Positions 16,624-25,431 of a stretch of 64,000 bases of DNA are shown here, piece by piece. The notes below the pieces were generated by a model. The model was given only the letters and a program-made list of their open reading frames with translations, searched no databases and was not told the origin of the DNA. Source of the stretch: Thiobacillus sp. (lineage in GTDB: Bacteria; Pseudomonadota; Gammaproteobacteria; Burkholderiales; Thiobacillaceae). Location: NCBI RefSeq assembly GCF_018780105.1, contig NZ_JADMKC010000007.1, positions 124,001 to 188,000 on the forward strand, given 5' to 3'. Each line of letters starts with the position of its first letter. The stretch's first letter is position 1. The position numbers were made by a program, and so were the translations under genes.

Positions 16624-17493
16624 ATGCAAACAGTCAGAAAAGCCGTATTTCCCGTAGCCGGTCTGGGCACGCGTTTTTTGCCGGCCACCAAGGCCAGTCC
16701 CAAGGAAATGCTGCCCATCGTCGACAAGCCGCTGATCCAGTATGCCGTTGAAGAGGCCATGGATGCGGGCATCACCGACATCATTTTCATCAGCAGCCGC
16801 ACCAAGCGCACGGTAGAAGATCATTTCGACAAGGCCTACGAACTGGAAACCGAGCTCGAAGCGCGCGGCAAGAAGCGCGTGCTGGAACTGGTGCAGTCGA
16901 TCCGTCCGGCAGGCATCAACTTCATCTATATCCGCCAGGCGGAAGCCCTGGGGCTGGGGCATGCCGTGCTGTGCGCCCAGCCGGTGGTGGGGAACGAACC
17001 CTTTGCGGTCATCCTGGCCGACGACCTGCTCGACGGCAAACCGGCGGTGATGAAGCAGATGGTCGATCAATATGGTTATTACCAGTGCTCGGTGCTCGGC
17101 GTGCAGACCGTGGCGCCCGAGGAGACGGCGTCCTACGGCATCGTGGATGCGACCCCGATGGCCGAGCGCGTGTCGCGCGTCAATGCCATCGTCGAGAAAC
17201 CCAAGCCCGAAGACGCCCCGTCCAATCTGGGCGTGGTCGGTCGCTACATCCTCACGCCGCGCATTTTTCACCATATCCAGCAGCTCAAGCCGGGCGCCGG
17301 CGGCGAACTGCAGCTCACCGACGCCATTGCCGCCTTGCTGAAAGAGCAGCAGGTGCTGGCTTACGCATTCGACGGCATTCGCTACGACTGCGGCAGCAAG
17401 TTCGGCTACCTGCAGGCCACGGTGGAATATGCGCTGAAGCACGCCGAAGTCAGCGAAGAGTTCGCCGCTTACCTGAAAAAACGGATGTGCTGA
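16624..17493 (+). CDS. galU: UTP-glucose-1-phosphate uridylyltransferase
   Basis: 289 aa. GGGAAGAG lies upstream of ATG 16624. The N-terminus shows the nucleotidyltransferase signature [20 protein letters not shown] followed by [20 protein letters not shown]; the active-site region [11 protein letters not shown] and the C-terminal [17 protein letters not shown] also match GalU. It makes UDP-glucose for lipopolysaccharide, exopolysaccharide and trehalose. It follows ligA by 24 bp on the same strand. Confidence 0.96.
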   Translation: MQTVRKAVFPVAGLGTRFLPATKASPKEMLPIVDKPLIQYAVEEAMDAGITDIIFISSRTKRTVEDHFDKAYELETELEARGKKRVLELVQSIRPAGINFIYIRQAEALGLGHAVLCAQPVVGNEPFAVILADDLLDGKPAVMKQMVDQYGYYQCSVLGVQTVAPEETASYGIVDATPMAERVSRVNAIVEKPKPEDAPSNLGVVGRYILTPRIFHHIQQLKPGAGGELQLTDAIAALLKEQQVLAYAFDGIRYDCGSKFGYLQATVEYALKHAEVSEEFAAYLKKRMC

Positions 17494-17521
17494 GTCTGGC
17501 GGGCTGAGCCGCCGCAGCGGT

Positions 17522-17674
17522 TCAGCCTGCGGGCTCAAGCTGCGCTGCGATTGACGGCTGAGACCAGCCGGACTCTTGCAGCCATGCCGCCAGCGTGTCT
17601 GGCGGCATGGCCCGGCCCATCAAATAACACTGTGAAAAATCGCAGCCGAGGATGTCCCGGATCGCCGCCAGCTT
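17522..17674 (-). pseudogene. Remnant: C-terminal end of an EAL-domain protein
   Basis: On the minus strand about 50 codons read KLAAIRDILGCDFSQCYLMG then RAMPPDTLAAWLQE and a stop at 17522. This is the signature end of an EAL phosphodiesterase domain (compare LGCD-QGYLFSRPMP). Upstream the frame loses all resemblance and runs antisense through the DUF3330 gene, so the rest of the domain is gone. An imperfect hairpin (17503-17529) overlaps its stop. It is taken as a decayed gene end left by a deletion. Confidence 0.62.
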
Positions 17675-17734
17675 GTAAGCCGGTGGCGAGAATCTACACT
17701 GATAGGGTGTGTTTCGGGCCGGAAGGAGGCTGCA

Positions 17735-17950
17735 ATGGATACACGTCATCGCACCCCGGCAGGCGGCCTTTTGATGCAATGTGCCGATGAAGAGGCCTGC
17801 ACGGTATTCAGTTGCGAGATCTGCCTCAAGGATGTCCCGGCAGACTCGGTCAAAGTGAGCGACGTTCAGGATTACGTTCACCATTTTTGCGGGCTGGATT
17901 GCCTCGCGGTCTGGCAAAAGCGGGCCACGCTCGCCAACAAGCGGGTCTGA
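17735..17950 (+). CDS. Small Cys-rich DUF3330-type protein
   Basis: 71 aa with an excellent ribosome-binding site (GGAAGGAGG) before ATG 17735. The C-terminal half has two Cys pairs in SCEICLKDVPADSVKVSDVQ and HHFCGLDCLAVWQK, matching my memory of DUF3330 (PF11809), a probable zinc-binding treble-clef-like module. Function is unknown; relatives occur beside metal-resistance and mobile genes. It stands alone between the EAL remnant and the purL promoter, which overlaps its stop. Confidence 0.72.
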   Translation: MDTRHRTPAGGLLMQCADEEACTVFSCEICLKDVPADSVKVSDVQDYVHHFCGLDCLAVWQKRATLANKRV

Positions 17951-17974
17951 CAGGCCGCGTCGATCAGCTAAAAT
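17947..17974 (+). promoter_or_regulatory. Candidate purL promoter
   Basis: CTGACA at 17947-17952 and TAAAAT at 17969-17974 are spaced by 16 bp. The predicted transcription start near 17981 is only about 23 nt before the purL ATG. The -35 overlaps the stop codon of the DUF3330 gene. Confidence 0.55.
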
Positions 17975-18002
17975 AGCGTCTTTGCCCATTTGCAAAGACG
18001 CT
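17975..18002. promoter_or_regulatory. Perfect 28-bp palindrome at the purL start, possible operator
   Basis: Arms AGCGTCTTTGC and GCAAAGACGCT (11 bp each, no mismatch) flank CCATTT. It starts right after the -10 hexamer and ends 1 bp before the purL ATG, covering the likely transcription start and the place where a ribosome-binding site should be. No Shine-Dalgarno sequence is visible. A repressor operator or a translation-blocking hairpin are both possible. It does not match the enterobacterial PurR box (ACGCAAACGTTTTCGT-like). Confidence 0.6.
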
Positions 18003-18003
18003 C

Positions 18004-21000
18004 ATGTCTTCAATCGTTTCTCTTCCCGGCAGTGCCGCGCTGTCCACTTTCCGACTCGACAAAATCCGCCAGGAAGCCGCCCGTTCGGGGATCGTGCTGG
18101 GTGAGTTGAGCGCGCGCTACTGGCATTTTCTGGAGATCGAAGGCGAACTCGACGCCGCCGCCATGCAGGTACTCGGGCAGGCGCTCGACTACGGCACGCC
18201 GACCGATGCGCCGGCCGCGAATGCCGTGCAGTGTCTGGTGACACCGCGCCCGGGCACGATCTCGCCGTGGTCGTCGAAGGCGACGGACATTCTCAGGAAC
18301 AGCGGGCTGGCTTCAGTGCGCCGGATCGAGCGCGGCGTGGCTTGGCGCGCGTGCGATGCGCAGGGCGCAGCCTTGCCGGCGCAGGCGCTGACAGCCTTGC
18401 TGCCGCTGCTGCACGACCGCATGACGGAGACCGTGCTGGCCTCGCTGGAAGACGCCAGTGTGTTGTTCCAGCACGTGCCGCCGCGCGAACTGGCGACGGT
18501 GGACGTGCTGGCCGGCGGCCGTGCCGCGCTGGAAGGCGCCAACCGCGACCTTGGGCTCGCGCTGTCGGACGACGAGCTGGATTATCTGGTCGACAACTTC
18601 ACCCGTATCGGACGCAATCCCACGGACGTCGAACTGATGATGTTCGCGCAGGCCAATTCCGAGCACTGCCGCCACAAGATTTTCAACGCTGCTTGGGTGA
18701 TCGACGGCGCCGCGCAGGCCAAATCCCTGTTCGGCATGATCCGCGATACCCACGCCGCCCACCCGGAAGGCACGGTGGTGGCGTATTCGGACAATTCGTC
18801 CGTGATTGAAGGCGCGCAGATCGAGCGCTTCTATCCGCGCGCCGACGGCAGCTACGCCTACAGCAGCGAGCTCACCCACGTGCTGATGAAGGTGGAGACG
18901 CACAACCACCCGACCGCGATTTCGCCGTTTGCGGGCGCGGCCACCGGCAGCGGCGGCGAAATCCGCGACGAAGGCGCGACCGGCACCGGTTCCAAACCCA
19001 AGGCCGGGCTGTGCGGTTTTTCGGTATCGAACCTGAATATTCCCGGCGCCACCCAGGCCTGGGAGGCCGACGCTTACGGCAAGCCCGAACGCATCGTGTC
19101 GCCGCTCGCCATCATGCTCGAAGGCCCGATCGGCGCGGCGGCGTTCAACAATGAATTCGGCCGCCCCAATCTGGCCGGCTATTTCCGCACCTTTGAAGAA
19201 ACCGTCGCCGGACAGCGCCGCGGTTATCACAAGCCGATCATGCTGGCGGGCGGCGTCGGCAGCATTCGCGACGACCATGTGAACAAAAAGATGCTGCCGA
19301 CCGGCACCCTGCTGATCCAGCTGGGCGGTCCCGGCATGCTGATCGGTCTGGGCGGCGGCGCGGCGTCCAGCATGGACACCGGCAGCAACGCGGCGAATCT
19401 GGACTTCGATTCGGTGCAGCGCGGCAACCCCGAAATGGAGCGGCGCGCGCAGGAAGTCATCGACCGTTGCTGGCAGCTGGGCGACCACAATCCCATCCTG
19501 TCGATCCACGACGTCGGCGCCGGCGGACTGTCGAACGCGTTGCCCGAACTGGTCCACGGCGGCGGCCGCGGCGGCCGTTTCGAGTTGCGCGCCGTACCGT
19601 CGGAAGAGTCTGGCATGTCGCCGCGCGAAATCTGGTGCAACGAGGCGCAGGAACGCTATGTGCTGGCGATTCCGCCTGATCGCATCGGCGAATTCCGCGC
19701 CATCTGCGAGCGCGAGCGCTGCCCGTTTGCGGTGCTGGGCGAAGCGGTCGAAGACAACCATCTGCAGGTGACCGACGCGCATTTCCAGAATGCGCCGGTG
19801 GATATTTCGCTCGACGTGATTCTCGGCAAGCCGCCGAAAATGACGCGCGAAGTGGCGCATCAGGCGGCCGTTCCTGCGCCGCTGGCGCTCGAGGGCATTG
19901 CGCTGCACGAGGCGGCTTACCGGGTGCTGGCGCTGCCCGGCGTGGCGTCGAAGATGTTCCTGATCTCCATTGGCGACCGCACGGTCGGCGGCCTCACCGC
20001 GCGTGACCAGTGCGTGGGACCGTGGCAGGTGCCGGTTGCGGATTGCGCGATCACGCTGGCGGGTTACCAGACCACGCAGGGCGAAGTGTTTTCCATCGGC
20101 GAGAAAGCGCCGCTGGCGCTGATCCATGCCCCCGCATCGGGGCGCATGGCGATTGTCGAGGCGATCACCAATCTGGCGGCGGCGCGGGTCGAAGGCTTGC
20201 ACCAGGTCAAGCTGTCGGCCAACTGGATGGCGCCGGCCGGCCATCCAGGTGAAGACGCCGCGTTGTTCGACACCGTGGCTGCGGTTTCGGCTTATTGCCA
20301 GGCGCTGGGCATTTCCATCCCGGTCGGCAAGGACTCGATGAGCATGAAAACGGTGTGGGAGGCCGACGGCGCGAAGCAGGCCGTGACCTCGCCGATTTCG
20401 CTGGTGATTTCGGCCTTCGCCAACAGCCCCGATGCGACGCAGCATCTGACGCCGCAACTGCGCACCGATTTGCATGGAGAGCAGTGCGGCGAGACCGACC
20501 TGATCCTGATCGACCTCGGCCTGGGTAAAAACCGTCTCGGCGCATCGAGCTTTGCCCAGGCCTACAAGCAGGTGGGCGACCGCTGCCCGGACGCACCGAC
20601 ACCCCGGGCGCTGGCGGCGTTCTTCGACACGGTGCAGGCGCTCAACGCCGATGGCAAACTGCTGGCGTACCACGACCGCAGCGACGGTGGGTTGTTCGTC
20701 GCGCTGGCCGAAATGGCGTTCGCCGGGCATTGCGGGCTGGACCTCGACGTGGACGAGCTGTGCCTCGAGCAGATCCGCCATGAGGTCGAAGACGAGGGCT
20801 TGCCGGAACCCGAGTTGCTGACTGAAAGCGATGTGTCGCAGCGTATCTTCAACGTGCTGTTCAACGAGGAGGCGGGCGCGGTGCTGCAGGTGCGCCGCAC
20901 CGACACGCAGGCTGTGATGGAGGCTTTCATGGTGGCCGGGTTGCGCGGCGAGTTTCATGTCATCGGGCAACCGAATGCGGATGACCGGGTGCGCATCCTG

Positions 21001-21975
21001 CGCGGCAACCAGGCGTTCTTCGACGAGGCGCGCACCGATCTGCAGGCCGCCTGGGCGCGCACCAGCTACGAAATGGCGAAGTTGCGCGACAACCCGGCCT
21101 GCGCGGAGCAGGAGTTTGCAGCGCAGGCGGATGCGGCCGATCCAGGGTTGGGCTTCAAGCTCAGCTTCGATGCCGGGGCCGATGTCGCGGCGCCCTTCAT
21201 AGCCACCGGCAAGCGTCCGCGCGTGGCTGTGCTGCGTGAACAGGGCGTCAACGGCCAGGTCGAGATGGCGGCTGCGTTCGATGCCGCGGGCTTCGCGGCG
21301 GTCGACGTGCACATGAGCGACATCCTGTCCGGCCGGGTGAGTCTGGGCGATTTCACTGGTTTGGCGGCCTGCGGCGGCTTCAGTTATGGCGATGTGCTGG
21401 GCGCCGGCGGCGGCTGGGCCAAGTCGATCCTGTTCAATTTGCGTGCACGCGACCAGTTTGCTGCGTTCTTTCAGCGCACCGACAGCTTTGCCCTGGGGGT
21501 CTGCAACGGCTGCCAGATGATGAGCCAGTTGCATGAACTGATCCCCGGCGCCGAGGCGTGGCCGCGTTTCGAGCGCAATCTGTCGGAGCAGTTCGAGGCC
21601 CGCTTCGCCCAGGTTGAAATACTGGATTCGCCGTCGCTGTTCTTTGCCGGCATGGCCGGTTCGACGATGCCGATCGCGGTGTCGCACGGCGAGGGCCGCG
21701 TGGTTTTCCGCGATTCCGCGCATGCCGCACAGGCGCTGGCCAGCGTGCGCTACGTCGATCATCACGGCGTTCCCACCGAGACCTATCCGCTCAACCCCAA
21801 CGGTTCGGCTGGCGGCTTGACCGGCTTTACCACGGGCGATGGCCGCTTCAGCATCCTGATGCCGCACCCCGAACGCGTGTTCCGCGCCGCGCAGTTGTCG
21901 TGGAAACCGGTTGGCATGGCACATGCTAGTCCATGGATGCGGATGTTCCGTAATGCCCGCCTCGCGGTTGGGTGA
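18004..21975 (+). CDS. purL: Phosphoribosylformylglycinamidine synthase, large single-chain type
   Basis: 1323 aa, the fused proteobacterial form. The N-terminal PurS-like region is followed by the ATP-binding AIRS-type halves ([67 protein letters not shown] [14 protein letters not shown]). The C-terminal class I glutaminase has [32 protein letters not shown] (nucleophile Cys near 1167) and MPHPERVFR. It catalyses the fourth step of purine synthesis, FGAR to FGAM. It is a single gene behind its own promoter with the unusual palindrome. Confidence 0.98.
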   Translation: MSSIVSLPGSAALSTFRLDKIRQEAARSGIVLGELSARYWHFLEIEGELDAAAMQVLGQALDYGTPTDAPAANAVQCLVTPRPGTISPWSSKATDILRNSGLASVRRIERGVAWRACDAQGAALPAQALTALLPLLHDRMTETVLASLEDASVLFQHVPPRELATVDVLAGGRAALEGANRDLGLALSDDELDYLVDNFTRIGRNPTDVELMMFAQANSEHCRHKIFNAAWVIDGAAQAKSLFGMIRDTHAAHPEGTVVAYSDNSSVIEGAQIERFYPRADGSYAYSSELTHVLMKVETHNHPTAISPFAGAATGSGGEIRDEGATGTGSKPKAGLCGFSVSNLNIPGATQAWEADAYGKPERIVSPLAIMLEGPIGAAAFNNEFGRPNLAGYFRTFEETVAGQRRGYHKPIMLAGGVGSIRDDHVNKKMLPTGTLLIQLGGPGMLIGLGGGAASSMDTGSNAANLDFDSVQRGNPEMERRAQEVIDRCWQLGDHNPILSIHDVGAGGLSNALPELVHGGGRGGRFELRAVPSEESGMSPREIWCNEAQERYVLAIPPDRIGEFRAICERERCPFAVLGEAVEDNHLQVTDAHFQNAPVDISLDVILGKPPKMTREVAHQAAVPAPLALEGIALHEAAYRVLALPGVASKMFLISIGDRTVGGLTARDQCVGPWQVPVADCAITLAGYQTTQGEVFSIGEKAPLALIHAPASGRMAIVEAITNLAAARVEGLHQVKLSANWMAPAGHPGEDAALFDTVAAVSAYCQALGISIPVGKDSMSMKTVWEADGAKQAVTSPISLVISAFANSPDATQHLTPQLRTDLHGEQCGETDLILIDLGLGKNRLGASSFAQAYKQVGDRCPDAPTPRALAAFFDTVQALNADGKLLAYHDRSDGGLFVALAEMAFAGHCGLDLDVDELCLEQIRHEVEDEGLPEPELLTESDVSQRIFNVLFNEEAGAVLQVRRTDTQAVMEAFMVAGLRGEFHVIGQPNADDRVRILRGNQAFFDEARTDLQAAWARTSYEMAKLRDNPACAEQEFAAQADAADPGLGFKLSFDAGADVAAPFIATGKRPRVAVLREQGVNGQVEMAAAFDAAGFAAVDVHMSDILSGRVSLGDFTGLAACGGFSYGDVLGAGGGWAKSILFNLRARDQFAAFFQRTDSFALGVCNGCQMMSQLHELIPGAEAWPRFERNLSEQFEARFAQVEILDSPSLFFAGMAGSTMPIAVSHGEGRVVFRDSAHAAQALASVRYVDHHGVPTETYPLNPNGSAGGLTGFTTGDGRFSILMPHPERVFRAAQLSWKPVGMAHASPWMRMFRNARLAVG

Positions 21976-22042
21976 TGCCTCTCGATATGAGAAAATCCGC
22001 CCTGCACGTCCATCCCGTCACGCTTAATTGAATCGATTCCCC

Positions 22043-24862
22043 ATGACTGCTCCCGAGAACCTACTGACGGATGACCACCTGCGCGCGCAGGTCAGACTGC
22101 TGGGCACTCTGCTCGGTCAGGTGTTGCTGCAATTTGCCGGTGAAGACGTTTTCAACGCAGTGGAAACCTTGCGGCGCGGCTTTGCCGAATTGCAGCAGCA
22201 GGAAAACCAGCAGCGCCGCACCGAGCTGATGGAGATGATCGACGCCATGCCGGCCGACAAGGTCGAACTGGTGGTGCGCGCATTCTCGAGCTATTTCAAG
22301 CTGGTGAACGTGGCGGAAGAAAGCTACGCCCACCGCAACCGCCGCCGCATGCTGTCGCACGGGATGGCGCTGTGGGATGGATCGTTCGACCGTACTGTGG
22401 CCGAGCTCAAGATCCAGGGCCTGTCGCCGGATACCCTGCAGGGCATGATCAACCGCCTGCATTACGCGCCGGTGTTCACCGCGCATCCGACCGAGGCGCG
22501 CCGTCGCGCCGTGATGGAAGGGATGCGCCGGGTGTTCCTGATTTGCGACCAGCTCTACAGCCCCATCCTCGGGGTGAACGACCAGCGCGAACTGGAAGCG
22601 CAACTGGTCGCCGAGATCCAGGTGATGTGGCGTACCGACGAACTGCGCAGCGCCAAGCTCGAAGTGCGGGACGAGGTGCGCAATGGCCTGTATTACGTGC
22701 GCGAAAGCCTGTTCGAGGCGGTGCCCAAGGCCTACCATTTCTTTGAAAAGGCGCTGCGCAAGCATTACGGCGTCAATGCCGAAGGCGTGGCGCCGATCAG
22801 CGTGCCAAGCTTCATCCGCTTCGGTTCCTGGATCGGCGGCGATCGCGACGGCAATCCCTTTGTGACCGCCGATGTCACCGAATGGACCGTGCATACGCAG
22901 ATGGAGGCCGCGCTCGACGAATACCGAAAACGTGTGCTGGAACTGCGGCAGACGCTCACCCACAGCAGCGGCTGGTGCACGCCTTCCGCGCCCTTCCTGG
23001 AGCGGCTGGCCGAGTATGAGGCCGAGTACGGCGAACAGGTGTTCCGTGGTACGGCGGTGCAGATCTACAGCCGCGAACCGTACCGGCGCATGGCAGCGAT
23101 GATGCTGGCGCGGCTGGATGCCAATCTGTCCTACATCCACCAGTGTCTGGCCGATGTGCCGAGCTTCACCTCGCATCTGGCCTATGAAAACGCATCGGTT
23201 TTCCTCGACGATTTGTACCTGTTGCGCGACTCGCTGATCAGCCATGGCGACCGCATCGTTGCCCAGCAAGATCTGCAAGCGCTGATCCGGCTGGTGGAAA
23301 GCTTCGGCTTCCATCTGTTGCAACTCGACATCCGTCAGGAATCGACTGTGCATACGCGTACCGTCACGGGTGTGCTGCAGCAAATCGACCCCGATTTCAA
23401 TTATCCGGCGGCGAACGAGAGCGAGCGCCTGCAGCGCCTGGCAGCGTGGATCGGCCATATCGACCCGATTGCCATTGACGATTCCGCACTGGACGACGAA
23501 GCGCGCGAAGCGGTCGCCGTGTTCCGCCGCATGGCCAAACTGCAGGCCGAGGTGGGCGACGAGGTGTTCGGCGCCTACGTGATTTCGATGACGCACAGCG
23601 CGTCGCACGTGATGGAAGTGATGCTGCTGGCGCGCCTGGTCGGACTCGCCGGCCACAACGGCCGCGACTGGTTCTGCCGCATCCTGGTTGCACCGCTGTT
23701 CGAGACGGTGGAAGACCTGCAGCACAGCGAGGCGATCCTCGACCAGTTGCTGTCGAACAAGGCCTACCGCGCGTTGCTGACCGCGAACGGCAACCACCAG
23801 GAAGTCATGCTCGGCTATTCGGATTCATGCAAGGACGGCGGCACCCTGGCATCGAACTGGAATCTCTATCAGGCGCAGCTGTCCATCATCGCGCTGACCC
23901 AGCGCTACGGCGTCGAGTGCCGCCTGTTCCATGGTCGCGGCGGCACCGTCGGGCGCGGCGGCGGCCCCACCCACGATGCCATCCTGTCGCAGCCGCCTGG
24001 CACCGTGAACGGCGAAATCAAGTTCACCGAGCAGGGCGAGATGCTGTATTACAAGTACAGCAATCCGGAAACCGCCAATTACGAAATCGGCATGGGCGTC
24101 ACCGGCCTGATGAAAGCCAGCGCCACCGCGCTGGCGCAAAACGAGGTGCGCTACCCGCAGCAATATCTCGACTGGATGCGCGACATGGCGGCTGCAGGCG
24201 AAGTTGCGTACCGTGCGCTGATCGCCACGCCGGGCTTCATCGACTATTTCTACGAAAGCACCCCGGTCACCGAAATCGGCCTGCTCAATATCGGCAGCCG
24301 GCCCTCGCACCGCAAGAAAGCCGACCGCTCGCTCGGTTCGATCCGGGCGATCCCCTGGGTGTTCGGCTGGGCGCAATCGCGCCACACCCTGCCTGCATGG
24401 TTCGGCATCGGCAGCGCGCTGTCCGGCTTCATTGCCCGGCAGCCGGATGGCCTGGCGCAATTGCAGACGATGTACCGCGAGTGGCCTTTCTTCCGCGGTC
24501 TGCTGTCGAACGTGCAGATGGCGCTCAGCAAGGCCGACATGGAAATCGCCGAGGAATATGCACGCCTGTGCGAACACCCCAACACCATGGCGGTGTACCG
24601 CGTGATCGCGGACGAGTTCGGCAGCACCGTGGCAGGGGTCAAGCAGGTTGCACAAATTGAGGCGCTGCTGGAAGAAAACCCGTCACTGTCGCGCTCGATT
24701 TCGCGCCGCCGGCCCTACATCGATCCGATCAACCACATCCAAGTGCGCATGTTGAAGCGCTACCGCAGCGGCAGCGTGTGGGAATCCGAACAGGACACCT
24801 GGCTGACGCCGCTGAAACGCACGATCAACGCCATCGCGGCGGGGATGCGCAACACCGGATGA
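22043..24862 (+). CDS. ppc: Phosphoenolpyruvate carboxylase
   Basis: 939 aa from ATG 22043; a TTG 15 bp earlier is in frame, and neither has a good Shine-Dalgarno. Signatures are VFTAHPTEARRRAVMEGMRR (catalytic His near 148), GSWIGGDRDGNPFVTADVT, MLGYSDSCKDGGTLASNW, FHGRGGTVGRGGGPTHDAIL and the C-terminal IAAGMRNTG. It carboxylates PEP to oxaloacetate with bicarbonate, the anaplerotic entry that partners PpsA and enolase encoded upstream. Its stop overlaps the next gene as ATGA. Confidence 0.98.
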   Translation: MTAPENLLTDDHLRAQVRLLGTLLGQVLLQFAGEDVFNAVETLRRGFAELQQQENQQRRTELMEMIDAMPADKVELVVRAFSSYFKLVNVAEESYAHRNRRRMLSHGMALWDGSFDRTVAELKIQGLSPDTLQGMINRLHYAPVFTAHPTEARRRAVMEGMRRVFLICDQLYSPILGVNDQRELEAQLVAEIQVMWRTDELRSAKLEVRDEVRNGLYYVRESLFEAVPKAYHFFEKALRKHYGVNAEGVAPISVPSFIRFGSWIGGDRDGNPFVTADVTEWTVHTQMEAALDEYRKRVLELRQTLTHSSGWCTPSAPFLERLAEYEAEYGEQVFRGTAVQIYSREPYRRMAAMMLARLDANLSYIHQCLADVPSFTSHLAYENASVFLDDLYLLRDSLISHGDRIVAQQDLQALIRLVESFGFHLLQLDIRQESTVHTRTVTGVLQQIDPDFNYPAANESERLQRLAAWIGHIDPIAIDDSALDDEAREAVAVFRRMAKLQAEVGDEVFGAYVISMTHSASHVMEVMLLARLVGLAGHNGRDWFCRILVAPLFETVEDLQHSEAILDQLLSNKAYRALLTANGNHQEVMLGYSDSCKDGGTLASNWNLYQAQLSIIALTQRYGVECRLFHGRGGTVGRGGGPTHDAILSQPPGTVNGEIKFTEQGEMLYYKYSNPETANYEIGMGVTGLMKASATALAQNEVRYPQQYLDWMRDMAAAGEVAYRALIATPGFIDYFYESTPVTEIGLLNIGSRPSHRKKADRSLGSIRAIPWVFGWAQSRHTLPAWFGIGSALSGFIARQPDGLAQLQTMYREWPFFRGLLSNVQMALSKADMEIAEEYARLCEHPNTMAVYRVIADEFGSTVAGVKQVAQIEALLEENPSLSRSISRRRPYIDPINHIQVRMLKRYRSGSVWESEQDTWLTPLKRTINAIAAGMRNTG

Positions 24863-25431
24863 GGCCCGGCACGCAAGCGAGCAATCCCGCGTTGCCGCAG
24901 CGGCGCGGGCTGATCGTTTCGATCACCGTCAATGCCGTATTGTTCATGCTGGTATGCGGTCTGGCCTTGTATGCCTTCATGCTCAAAGTGGATATCGACG
25001 ACGGCAAGCGGCGGCTTGCCAAGGAAGTCGAAGTCCGTCAGCAGACCGAACGCTATCTGATCGAGACGCGCAATCTGCTGACCAACAGTCTGCGCGATAT
25101 CGAGCAGCTGAAAGCGCAGCTGGCCTGGAAGGAAAGCGATTATCAGGCGGTCGTTTCGGCCAAGCCGGCCTTGCCGGTGGTGGTCGACTTCCGGGCTTCT
25201 TTTCTTGGGCAAGGCCTGGTGGCCGAAATCCGCAATACGAGCGACCGCTATCTGGCCGTGTCGCTGGTGGTACGCAATCCCGCTTCGTCGACGGCCAAGC
25301 GCTTCATGCTTGAGCTGAACCCGAAATCCAGCCTCGACTTCGGCCATCTGGAAGGCTGGCAATTTGCATCGGGCGACGAAGTCGCGTTGTTCAACGACGC
25401 GTTCGGCGCGCTCAGGCTTACTGTGCCGTGA
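24859..25431 (+). CDS. Membrane-anchored coiled-coil protein of unknown function
   Basis: 190 aa. The start ATG 24859 overlaps the ppc stop by 4 bp, arguing for translational coupling. An N-terminal membrane helix (about residues 17-38, LIVSITVNAVLFMLVCGLAL) precedes a coiled coil (DDGKRRLAKEVEVRQQTERY). The C-terminal domain, with VVDFRASFLGQGLVAEIRN and HLEGWQFASGDEVALFND, looks all-beta and extracytoplasmic. I do not recognise a family. Its last 14 bp overlap the tail of the convergent RND transporter gene. Confidence 0.8.
   Translation: MRPGTQASNPALPQRRGLIVSITVNAVLFMLVCGLALYAFMLKVDIDDGKRRLAKEVEVRQQTERYLIETRNLLTNSLRDIEQLKAQLAWKESDYQAVVSAKPALPVVVDFRASFLGQGLVAEIRNTSDRYLAVSLVVRNPASSTAKRFMLELNPKSSLDFGHLEGWQFASGDEVALFNDAFGALRLTVP

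Noticed and set aside
17503-17529. Hairpin after galU as an intrinsic terminator
   Set aside because: The stem has a mismatch and no T-tract follows; kept only as a note on the EAL remnant.
18313-21924. A 1203-codon open frame antisense to purL
   Set aside because: It mirrors a GC-rich coding sequence and has His/Arg/Gly-rich low-information sequence; purL itself is full length with all motifs.
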